Origin: UBA1435 sp041663285 | GTDB lineage: Bacteria; Patescibacteriota; Microgenomatia; UBA12405 | Assembly: GCA_041663285.1 (NCBI GenBank) | Contig: JBAZSP010000016.1 | Coordinates: forward strand, 1-28,595 | Reading direction: 5' to 3' | DNA: 28,595 nt | In this document: piece after piece, positions 23,901-28,595 of the stretch | How positions within the stretch are numbered: position 1 is the first letter of the stretch | Layout: each line of letters begins with the position of its first letter | The notes under the pieces: model-generated | Database searches by the model: none | What the model saw: the letters and a program-made list of their open reading frames with translations, nothing else | What the model was told of the DNA's origin: nothing | Made by a program: the position numbers and the translations under genes

Positions 23901-24298
23901 CGAACCAGCTGGTTTATCACCCCACGCTCGATACCATTTATAATGAAGGTCCCCTCGTCGGTCATGGTGGGGAGATTCAGGAAAAAAACATTTTCTTCCT
24001 TAATGTCGTTGGTACGCTTGTTAATCAATTTGGCCTTAATCCGTACGGGAATGGTATAGTTTAGGCCTTTTTTCTTGGCAACACCGGGCGAAATGCTTGG
24101 AGTGTCGAGGGTGATTTGGCTAAGCTCCAACTGCCAATTATTACCGGTATAGTCGGATATGGGTGAAATCGATGTAATGGTTTCCTGCAGCTCCTTTTCG
24201 AGAAATTCTTTCCATGAATCTTTTTGGACTTGAATTAAATCAATTTGTGAAATGTTTTGATATTGTTTACCCCAGTTTACTCTTTTAGCGGAAGGCAT
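20951..24298 (-). CDS. rpoB: DNA-directed RNA polymerase beta subunit, rifampicin-insensitive-type residues
   Basis: The 1115-residue beta subunit is full length. Visible blocks include NLPTMTDEGTFIINGIERG near the N-terminus, GGLTRERAAFSIRDVHSSQY, RSPEGPNIGLVTYLALYSQ, RRIQEGDKIAGRHGNKGVI, and the C-terminal GGKARMGGQRLGEMEVWALE. An acidic, Ser-rich tail follows. In the rifampicin pocket (about residues 379-401) E. coli Gln513, His526, Ser531 and Leu533 correspond to Ala381, Leu394, Thr399 and Val401. The ATG at 24298 was preferred to a TTG one codon upstream. A promoter and a terminator-like leader hairpin precede it; there is no Shine-Dalgarno motif. It is the first gene of the operon running to rfbD. 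Confidence 0.98.
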   Translation of the reverse strand: MPSAKRVNWGKQYQNISQIDLIQVQKDSWKEFLEKELQETITSISPISDYTGNNWQLELSQITLDTPSISPGVAKKKGLNYTIPVRIKAKLINKRTNDIKEENVFFLNLPTMTDEGTFIINGIERGVINQLVRSPGIYFTGENDISTGKILYNAEIRPVRGSWLEFFIGKKDVVFARIDRKKKFPATVILRAACQMGDKQLIAEFSDYIEKTIGADQSKNSEEAVLEFYRKLRPGEPVVLENAQKFFQERFFDLRTYELGNVGRYKINKKFGFTLDDNNKDNWVLKKEDLIFTVKYLIRLQKGEATRLDDIDSLANRRLRRSGEIVSQIAIRPALARFERMIKERMSLVSTKEKPSPSQMINPQPLISSLNSFFRSNQLSAILDQTNPLSELDLLRRVTVVGIGGLTRERAAFSIRDVHSSQYGRICTVRSPEGPNIGLVTYLALYSQVNKYGFIEAPFRKIEKIDNKYHISDKWVYLDADDEYNHHISHLGIKIDSERNISQDWLPVRYQGEFAEGPVDLVDYVDFVPNQIVGASASLIPFIDHDDATRALMGSHMQTQAVPLITCDAPIVGTGMETPVAIAMGRTVITERSGKITYLDGNKIVVTLDKKADPSLSTDHSLIDKDGKTETYFLTKFERTSPYGTCYNQKVVADLGDNVKKGDILIDGPSTSEGELSLGRNILVAYASIDGLSYEDSFLISDRLVKEDILTNIQIYEYSAQVVETKLGSEELTKDIPNVSENELAKLTEDGIVMVGANVGPNDILVGKVEPRGEKELTAEERLLRAIFGEKAREVKDTSLRVPNGEGGVVIKVETLDKDDGDELDPGVNKTVKVYVAQIRRIQEGDKIAGRHGNKGVICRIMPMYDMPRLEDGTPVDLVISPLSVIARMNLGQILETSLAHAGYRLNKKYAVPVFEKYSEAQISQELTLAGLPSNNKIQLYDGRSGEPYDQESVVGIGYILKLVHMVDDKVHARSTGPYSLVTQQPLGGKARMGGQRLGEMEVWALEAHRAAHTLQEMLTIKSDDLEGRTHAFQSIIKGLPIPEPAIPESFKVLTKELAGLAIDISPAGLIAEKLLDIGESDEAKSEPSIKSPAHSEIKNLETQVEDSDNLKEEN
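20959..20966 (-). promoter_or_regulatory. Shine-Dalgarno site of rpoC inside rpoB
   Basis: On the reverse strand AAAGGAGG ends 9 nt before the rpoC ATG and overlaps the last codons of rpoB (Lys-Glu-Glu). With tuf, it is one of only two strong Shine-Dalgarno sites found ahead of genes in this window, and it supports the ATG at 20949 as the rpoC start. Confidence 0.8.
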
Positions 24299-24316
24299 CA
24301 AATAAATTTAACAATT

Positions 24317-24348
24317 AAAAAGGGCGAGTTATGTACCTACCGCTCGCC
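24317..24348 (-). promoter_or_regulatory. Terminator-like hairpin in the rpoB leader
   Basis: On the reverse strand GGCGAG (24348-24343) and CTCGCC (24328-24323) form a GC-rich 6-bp stem around a 14-nt loop (CGGTAGGTACATAA), followed by CTTTTTAATTG. It lies about 8 nt after the predicted rpoB transcription start and ends about 18 nt before the ATG. The arrangement resembles a rho-independent terminator placed as an attenuator. It could also end read-through from the upstream minus-strand gene. Confidence 0.55.
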
Positions 24349-24362
24349 AAATAATGTTGTGT

Positions 24363-24391
24363 ATTATATAAGTAATTATTTGATTGTTCAA
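24363..24391 (-). promoter_or_regulatory. Sigma-70-type promoter of the rpoBC operon
   Basis: On the reverse strand TTGAAC (24391-24386) and a perfect TATAAT (24368-24363) are separated by exactly 17 nt. Predicted initiation near 24356 gives a leader of about 57 nt. It is the best promoter match seen in the window and lies in the 133-nt gap between rpoB and the upstream membrane protein gene. Confidence 0.7.
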
Positions 24392-24431
24392 CAAGATAGT
24401 TTAGGGGAAAAAGTAAAAGCAAGGAATTCTT

Positions 24432-25055
24432 TTAAAAAAGCTGGTCCACAGGTTTTTCCTGACAATCCCGGTCGTCACAGACAACCGACATATCTTCGAG
24501 ACATCGGCAAAGGCTACAACCATCATCGGCGACAAATTGCTGGTTAACGGAATATTTAATGTCGTTTAAAACGCAAGAAGTATCTTGGCTTTGGGTGGAA
24601 CTTGGTACTTCTTGTGGAGTATCCTTAACCGGAGAATAAATCTTGCTTTGACTATTATAAAGAACAATGACGTTAGCTAAGACAACAGCTATAAATAGTA
24701 TAACCGATATAACAAAGAGATATTTGAAAATATCAGGTTTGGGTTTCTCCTGGGAACTGTTAGCGATCAAGACCGGCGGCTGACTTCCGGTTGGAGGACT
24801 TAAGAGTACCGGGGTAGCGGAGACATTAGAGATAGATTTGGCGGGAGGTGGAAAAGCATCAGGTCTAACCGAACCAGCGAGGACTGGTTTTTGGTCAGGT
24901 AGAGGGAACTCCTTAATCGGATCATCGCTCAGGCGATTTACTTCGTCAGAATAATTGTTTAACAAATCCTGGTATTGCCTAACTAAAACATTATATTGAT
25001 CCTGATCGGATTGGGGGATTGTTGGGGGTTGGCCGGCAGTTGGAATAACATCCAT
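24432..25055 (-). CDS. Single-pass membrane protein with VWC-like cysteine domain
   Basis: The 207-residue protein has no signal peptide. Residues 1-110 are predicted cytoplasmic: a polar helical stretch (QDQYNVLVRQYQDLLNNYSD, 18-37) followed by a Pro/Ser-rich linker. Residues 111-134 form a transmembrane helix (KYLFVISVILFIAVVLANVI). The external tail has six cysteines (161, 180, 183, 185, 193, 198) in the spacing C-x18-C-x2-C-x-C-x7-C-x4-C, with Tyr and Phe at the positions expected for the first half of a von Willebrand factor type C domain. The function is unknown; the tail could bind protein or sugar at the surface. The gene stands between a promoter at 25062-25090 and the rpoB promoter and is probably monocistronic. 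Confidence 0.7.
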   Translation of the reverse strand: MDVIPTAGQPPTIPQSDQDQYNVLVRQYQDLLNNYSDEVNRLSDDPIKEFPLPDQKPVLAGSVRPDAFPPPAKSISNVSATPVLLSPPTGSQPPVLIANSSQEKPKPDIFKYLFVISVILFIAVVLANVIVLYNSQSKIYSPVKDTPQEVPSSTQSQDTSCVLNDIKYSVNQQFVADDGCSLCRCLEDMSVVCDDRDCQEKPVDQLF

Positions 25056-25061
25056 TGTTAG

Positions 25062-25090
25062 ATAATCTCACTTTAGGAAAGGCAAGTCAA
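25062..25090 (-). promoter_or_regulatory. Promoter of the VWC-like protein gene, probably leaderless
   Basis: On the reverse strand TTGACT (25090-25085, 5/6) is separated by 17 nt from GATTAT (25067-25062, 4/6). The -10 box ends 6 nt before the ATG at 25055, so transcription would start at or next to the start codon. No Shine-Dalgarno motif is present, which is consistent with a leaderless mRNA. Confidence 0.5.
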
Positions 25091-25141
25091 TTTATTAGTT
25101 ATGACCCTTGATGAAAGGAGCCAGGGGGATTAGTATGAATT

Positions 25142-25624
25142 ATGTTATTTAAAAAAATGATTTTGGCTGTTGCGATGTTTATGGTTTGTGGTTGGATGTG
25201 GACAGTAGAATGTTTGGCTTCGGGCTTTAATATTCAATCCATTGGAGGGATAAGTACCGGCGGATCTCCTCCAAGTAAATTTTGGTATACCGGGTCAAGC
25301 CCGGTGGTGAGAGGCCAAGCCTCACCCAATTCTCCAGTCACAATAGACACCGATGGCAGCGCCATGCAGATAAACGCGGATTCCTCTGGTGATTTTGCCT
25401 ATCAACTTGGCCCATTGGCAAGCGGCAGTCACAATATAAAACTTAGTAATAGCGAAAGCGAAATTGGCTTAGTACTGGTAATAGGTTCAGAAAATGTTGA
25501 CTGGGAGGCGGTAAATATGGGTGGGGGTGAGAGTCTGCCAACAGTCGGCTTTTTGTTGCCGACGATTTTATTGTCGGGATTGGGTGGCGGAATGATGGTG
25601 CTGGCAAAAAAATATATTAACTAA
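25142..25624 (+). CDS. Secreted Ig-like surface protein with LPTVG sorting-type tail
   Basis: The 160-residue protein has a signal peptide (hydrophobic MILAVAMFMVCGWMW, likely cleavage after CLA at 26) and a small beta-rich domain (about 45-110) resembling bacterial Ig-like repeats (SSPVVRGQASPNSPVTIDTD, then GDFAYQLGPLASGSHNIKL). The tail has LPTVG (132-136), a hydrophobic helix (137-154) and the positive end AKKYIN. This resembles a sortase signal, though the canonical order LPxTG is not met exactly. A sortase gene lies at the right edge of the window. AAAGGAG occurs at 25114-25120, too far (21 nt) to be an ideal ribosome site, and no in-frame start lies nearer. The specific function is unknown. 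Confidence 0.75.
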   Translation: MLFKKMILAVAMFMVCGWMWTVECLASGFNIQSIGGISTGGSPPSKFWYTGSSPVVRGQASPNSPVTIDTDGSAMQINADSSGDFAYQLGPLASGSHNIKLSNSESEIGLVLVIGSENVDWEAVNMGGGESLPTVGFLLPTILLSGLGGGMMVLAKKYIN

Positions 25625-25645
25625 GGTATTTGATAGAATTGGCGA

Positions 25646-26710
25646 GTGAGAAAAAGGAATAAATATTTTTTAAAGACTTTCGGTTGTATCCAAAATTTCT
25701 CTGATTCGGAAAGGGTCAGGGCTTTTTACAACCAAAACGGAGAAGTGGAAGCGGACAGTTGGGAGCAAGCTGATGAGGTAATAATAAACAGTTGCGTAAT
25801 TAGGGAGTCAGCGGAAAATCGTGTTTACGGCCTGATTGATGAGATTCAAAGGTATTGCCGGAGGCGAAAAAAGAAGATCCTAATAACGTTAACCGGTTGT
25901 CTGACGGGGACTAAAAAAGGAAGAATAACCGGAGTAGACAAGTACTTACCGATAAAAAATATTAGCTACCAAATCCCCCCTTTGCGCGATAGGAATAAAG
26001 CAGCATTGATTGTGATTAGCACCGGCTGTAATAACCGGTGCTCGTACTGCATTGTGCCTATCGCCCGAGGAGCCGAAGAGTCAAGAAAGATGGCGGAGAT
26101 TATTGATGAGGCTGAAGTGGCCTTAAAAAACGGTTTTAAAGAAGTTGTATTGATCGGACAAAACGTTAATTCTTACGGGGCAGATTTTCACCAGAGCAGT
26201 ACGGTGTCGATGGGAAAACTTAGACTTAAAAGTGATTTTCCAAAATTATTAAAAAATATTGCCGATATGGATTTCGAAAAAGTAACTTTTATTAGCAGTA
26301 ACCCGTGGGATTTTTCGGAAGAATTGATAAAGGTAATTTCGGAAAAGAAAAATATTGACCGACTGATCCATTTACCGATACAGTCCGGAGACGACCAAAT
26401 ACTTAAAAATATGAACCGTGGATATACGGCTGCCGAATACATAAGTCTGGTTAAAAAAATCCGTAAAAATATTGACGGAGTTGAATTTAGTACGGATATC
26501 ATAATCGGCTTCCCCGGTGAGGACGAAAAGGCTTTTGAAAACACGGTAAAATTGTGCCGTGAAGTTGGATTCAAAATTGCATATTTAAACAAATATTCAC
26601 CCAGAAAAGGGACGGTGGCGGCCAAACTCTTCAAAGACGACGTGCCAGTGGCCGAAAAGAAAAGAAGATGGAAGATCTTGAACGATTTGATAAACCACTC
26701 CCCTATTTAA
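25646..26710 (+). CDS. MiaB-type radical SAM methylthiotransferase lacking TRAM domain
   Basis: This 354-residue protein has the N-terminal [4Fe-4S] cysteines Cys14, Cys50 and Cys85 (FLKTFGCIQNFSDSE, INSC, LTGC) and the radical SAM motif STGCNNRCSYCIVP with Cys128, 132 and 135. VVLIGQNVNSYG, FSTDIIIGFPGEDEKAF and LNKYSPRKGTVAA favour MiaB (2-methylthio-N6-isopentenyladenosine in tRNA) over RimO, whose equivalents differ. MiaB is usually about 440 residues. This protein stops before the C-terminal TRAM RNA-binding domain. The start is a GTG 21 nt after the previous stop, giving MRKRNKYFLKTFG. A TAGAAT 6 nt upstream of the GTG may be a leaderless -10. Its last 8 nt overlap the convergent mltG. 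Confidence 0.85.
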   Translation: MRKRNKYFLKTFGCIQNFSDSERVRAFYNQNGEVEADSWEQADEVIINSCVIRESAENRVYGLIDEIQRYCRRRKKKILITLTGCLTGTKKGRITGVDKYLPIKNISYQIPPLRDRNKAALIVISTGCNNRCSYCIVPIARGAEESRKMAEIIDEAEVALKNGFKEVVLIGQNVNSYGADFHQSSTVSMGKLRLKSDFPKLLKNIADMDFEKVTFISSNPWDFSEELIKVISEKKNIDRLIHLPIQSGDDQILKNMNRGYTAAEYISLVKKIRKNIDGVEFSTDIIIGFPGEDEKAFENTVKLCREVGFKIAYLNKYSPRKGTVAAKLFKDDVPVAEKKRRWKILNDLINHSPI

Positions 26711-27659
26711 GGTATTTAGCAATATTCAGATTGTGGTCATCAAGGGTTTTGGCGTAATGCATTTGACCATCGGTTCCTGTTATGTAATAAAGATAATCAG
26801 AAGCAGTCGGGCTAATAGCAGCCATTAAGGAGTCAAGACCGGGATTGCAAATGGGCGAAGGGGGTAAATCTTTGGTTAAATAAGTATTAAAAGGAGACTG
26901 GATAGACAGATCGGCTGAAGCAAGTGGCCGCCAATAATCTTTAGTTCGATTTTTGGAATCACGGGCGTATTGGACGGTGGCATCTATCTGAAGAGGCATA
27001 CCCAACTGTAATCGGTTGGCGATTATGCCAGATATCATTTTTTTGGATTCCAATGTCCGACCTTCTCTCTCGATAAGGGAGGCGATAATTACCTGGCGGT
27101 GCAGAGCGGCCGGCGACGAAACAGATGATGCTTGAGACTCAATTTTTTTATTAAAATTGGATTTGATAAGGTCTATCACCTGGTTTACCTGATAAGAATC
27201 GGGGATAAGGTAGCTATCGGGAAAGAGATAGCCCTGGTAACCAGCAGCGGCAGAAATAAATTCCGAGACAGAATAAGGCGCCTGGGCAGGAAGGTGGAGA
27301 GCAATTTCTTCGGTCCGGTAACCATCGACAATTTTTAGCCAATAATCGTGGCTACCACCTTGGGACAGTCGGGCCGCAATTTGCTGGGAAGAAAGGGACG
27401 GTGATAAATAAAATGTACCTGATTGGATTTTCTTGTTTAATCCTAATAAATAGGAATTAACAATAAAAACAAACTCGTTTCGGATTAAGGAGATGGAATG
27501 AAGTCGGGTAGCAACACTTAGCAGGCTTTCGCCCTGGTTGACAATAAAAGCCTGTTTTTTTGAAGAGGTTGACACCGGCCGACTGGAAATGACAATAAAA
27601 GAAGTAATTCCGGCAAACATCAAAGCCAGGAACAATACCACTAAGACGACTTTCTTCAT
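26703..27659 (-). CDS. mltG: Endolytic murein transglycosylase MltG (YceG-like)
   Basis: The 318-residue protein has an N-terminal membrane anchor (about 3-25) and a LysM-like region (FIVNQGESLLSVATRLHSIS). The YceG catalytic domain has ASLIEREG with catalytic Glu197, LQIDATVQYA, SPFNTYLTKDLPPSPICNPG, and the terminal YYITGTDGQMHYAKTLDDHN. MltG cleaves nascent glycan strands at the membrane and sets their length. Its ATG overlaps the stop of the zinc ribbon gene by 1 nt (TAATG), so the two are translationally coupled. Its 3' end overlaps the convergent methylthiotransferase by 8 nt. Confidence 0.95.
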   Translation of the reverse strand: MKKVVLVVLFLALMFAGITSFIVISSRPVSTSSKKQAFIVNQGESLLSVATRLHSISLIRNEFVFIVNSYLLGLNKKIQSGTFYLSPSLSSQQIAARLSQGGSHDYWLKIVDGYRTEEIALHLPAQAPYSVSEFISAAAGYQGYLFPDSYLIPDSYQVNQVIDLIKSNFNKKIESQASSVSSPAALHRQVIIASLIEREGRTLESKKMISGIIANRLQLGMPLQIDATVQYARDSKNRTKDYWRPLASADLSIQSPFNTYLTKDLPPSPICNPGLDSLMAAISPTASDYLYYITGTDGQMHYAKTLDDHNLNIAKYLK

Positions 27660-27856
27660 TAGATTTCATCAAATAAAGCCCGGCGATAGGTGTCTTTTGA
27701 TGTGTCGTGAATAAAAATACGTCCACATTTACAGGTTACCGTCATTTTACCCTGAACATCTTTTCTTGAACCTTTAGTCAGATCAGCCCCGCAACCAACA
27801 CAGCGTTTTTGAGATAGTAACCAAGCCTGGATAGGTGATATTAAGTTTTTGAACAT
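27659..27856 (-). CDS. Small zinc ribbon protein
   Basis: This is a 65-residue protein with two cysteine pairs, CVGC (19-22) and CKC (42-44), spaced to bind one zinc ion. The rest is polar with no membrane segment. I do not recognise a named family. It sits between ruvX and mltG, sharing the TAATG junction with mltG, and starts 18 nt after ruvX. The close coupling argues that it is a real gene and not a chance frame. A regulatory or nucleic-acid-binding role is possible but unproven. Confidence 0.75.
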   Translation of the reverse strand: MFKNLISPIQAWLLSQKRCVGCGADLTKGSRKDVQGKMTVTCKCGRIFIHDTSKDTYRRALFDEI

Positions 27857-27874
27857 AAAATGTAAATTAATAAC

Positions 27875-28246
27875 TTACGAAATTGCCCGACGAAGAATAA
27901 CGGCAGCCGCAATAGAGTCAATTTTATGCTTATAGTTTTTTTTCTTGTTTTTGTTGGATTTATAAATTTGGTCTGCTTCAATAGTTGAAACCTCTTCCTC
28001 GACGGTCTCGACAGTTAATTCTAGCATGGCCCGTAAGCGATCTACGAACTTAAGTGTCTCTTCTTTCATTGAGCCCCGGGAAAGACCGACAAATATTTTA
28101 TTGATGGAATAATCGGTAATTACTAAGGTAAGTTCTTGAAGCAAATTTTGGTCGCACTTGAGCGGAGGGAGGGTAGTTATAAAACCATTTACAGATACGG
28201 CGATGCCGACACGAACCGTACCGTAATCAATGGCTAAATAATTCAT
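27875..28246 (-). CDS. ruvX: Putative pre-16S rRNA nuclease / Holliday junction resolvase homolog (YqgF/RuvX)
   Basis: The 123-residue RNase H-fold protein begins MNYLAIDYGTVRVGIAVS with Asp7 as the first catalytic acid. It continues with FVGLSRGSM, the acidic VETVEEEVSTIEA around 79-91, and KIDSIAAAVILRRAI with Asp110. This is the YqgF family, which matures the 16S rRNA 5' end in E. coli. An upstream in-frame ATG at 28276 would overlap the sortase by 29 nt, so the ATG at 28246, just after the sortase TGA, was chosen. Between strands there is a Lys/Asn-rich patch (KSNKNKKKNYKHK). Confidence 0.9.
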   Translation of the reverse strand: MNYLAIDYGTVRVGIAVSVNGFITTLPPLKCDQNLLQELTLVITDYSINKIFVGLSRGSMKEETLKFVDRLRAMLELTVETVEEEVSTIEADQIYKSNKNKKKNYKHKIDSIAAAVILRRAIS

Positions 28247-28247
28247 G

Positions 28248-28595
28248 TCAGATTTCAACAATCCTGGCCTTAACAATTAGGCGGCGGAGGTAAGTACCGG
28301 GAGGGCTACAAGTTATTAAGGTTATATACCGACCATCAAAACGTTGTTCCAGCACGGAAAGGTCGGAAGGTTGAACTTCATACATTTCTTCAACTAAATA
28401 TTTGTAGCGGACGTTGTCAAAATCAATAAATATTTCGTCACCCTGTTTTAAACGGAACAAGGTGGAAAAGATGGTCATGTAGGACTTGGGGTTAAAGAAC
28501 TGGGGCAAGACCGAATGTCCAAAAATGACGGCATTCCCAAGCTGGCCAGGCAAGGAGGTCTGGGCATATTGGATTAAACTTTTTTTCAGATCAAG
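28248..28595 (-). CDS. Sortase family transpeptidase, 5' end beyond window
   Basis: The frame is open from the right edge of the window to a TGA at 28248, giving 115 visible residues. It has the sortase core: SLPGQLGNAVIFGHS with the catalytic His at visible residue 27, YITLITCSPPGTYLRRLIV with the catalytic Cys at 96, and the following Arg at 104 or 105. The TLxTC-SPPGT pattern resembles class D/E sortases. The N-terminal part, likely a membrane anchor, lies outside the window. It heads the operon sortase-ruvX-zinc ribbon-mltG and is the obvious candidate enzyme for the LPTVG-tailed protein at 25142-25624. Confidence 0.9.
   Translation of the reverse strand, partial: LDLKKSLIQYAQTSLPGQLGNAVIFGHSVLPQFFNPKSYMTIFSTLFRLKQGDEIFIDFDNVRYKYLVEEMYEVQPSDLSVLEQRFDGRYITLITCSPPGTYLRRLIVKARIVEI

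Noticed and set aside
24404..24434. Terminator just after the VWC-like gene (AAAAG/CTTTT followed by TTTTT)
   Set aside because: The possible stem is 5 bp of nearly pure A-T; the GC hairpin at 24317-24348 is a far better candidate.
25135..25152. Five-codon frame ATG-AAT-TAT-GTT-ATT-TAA overlapping the start of the Ig-like protein gene
   Set aside because: It is too short to support as a leader peptide, and no attenuator structure accompanies it.
25646..26710. RimO (S12 methylthiotransferase) as the identity of the radical SAM gene
   Set aside because: LIGQNVNSYG and KYSPRKGT are MiaB-type motifs, and the N-terminus lacks the GCPKN motif of RimO.
1..28595. CRISPR arrays, IS elements, tRNA or rRNA genes
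   Set aside because: No regularly spaced repeats, transposase motifs, terminal repeats or tRNA/rRNA signatures were seen on either strand.

Overview
The window looks like a compact, moderately AT-rich bacterial chromosome segment, most likely from the Candidate Phyla Radiation (Patescibacteria, possibly Microgenomates). That assignment is inference. It rests on near-zero intergenic spacing, short ribosomal proteins with CPR-like sequence style, scarce Shine-Dalgarno motifs, and small envelope proteins of the kind seen in those lineages. No in-frame TGA is read as sense, so the standard bacterial code fits. There are no tRNA, rRNA, CRISPR, IS or phage features, and no gene-free stretch reaches 300 bases.

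Positions 1-10984 (minus strand) hold fusA, tuf and the S10/spc ribosomal protein cluster in classical order: rpsJ, rplC, rplD, rplW, rplB, rpsS, rplV, rpsC, rplP, rpmC, rpsQ, rplN, rplX, rplE, rpsZ, rpsH, rplF and a truncated rplR at the left edge. A good promoter and Shine-Dalgarno site precede tuf. A promoter and a terminator-like leader hairpin precede fusA.

Positions 11106-12365 (plus strand) hold a lone FAD-dependent oxidoreductase. It meets the minus-strand rfbD tail to tail with no spacer.

Positions 12366-24391 (minus strand) form one tight operon: rpoB, rpoC, rpsL, rpsG, a membrane protein with a PilM-like region and a LytR_C domain, then rfbB, rfbC and rfbD for dTDP-L-rhamnose synthesis. 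The usual str order (rpsL-rpsG-fusA-tuf) is therefore split by a cell-surface sugar cassette plus the FAD gene. The operon starts from a near-consensus promoter, followed by a terminator-like hairpin in the rpoB leader.

Positions 24432-28595 are envelope related. They hold a single-pass membrane protein with a VWC-like cysteine pattern (minus); a secreted Ig-like protein with an LPTVG cell-wall-sorting tail and a MiaB-type methylthiotransferase without a TRAM domain (plus); and an operon of sortase (cut by the right edge), ruvX, a small zinc ribbon protein and mltG (minus).

The most notable points are an EF-Tu whose switch I lacks the RGITI motif, an RpoB and an S12 with natural rifampicin- and streptomycin-resistance-type residues, leader hairpins ahead of rpoB and fusA, and the PilM-like/LytR_C and VWC-like membrane proteins.
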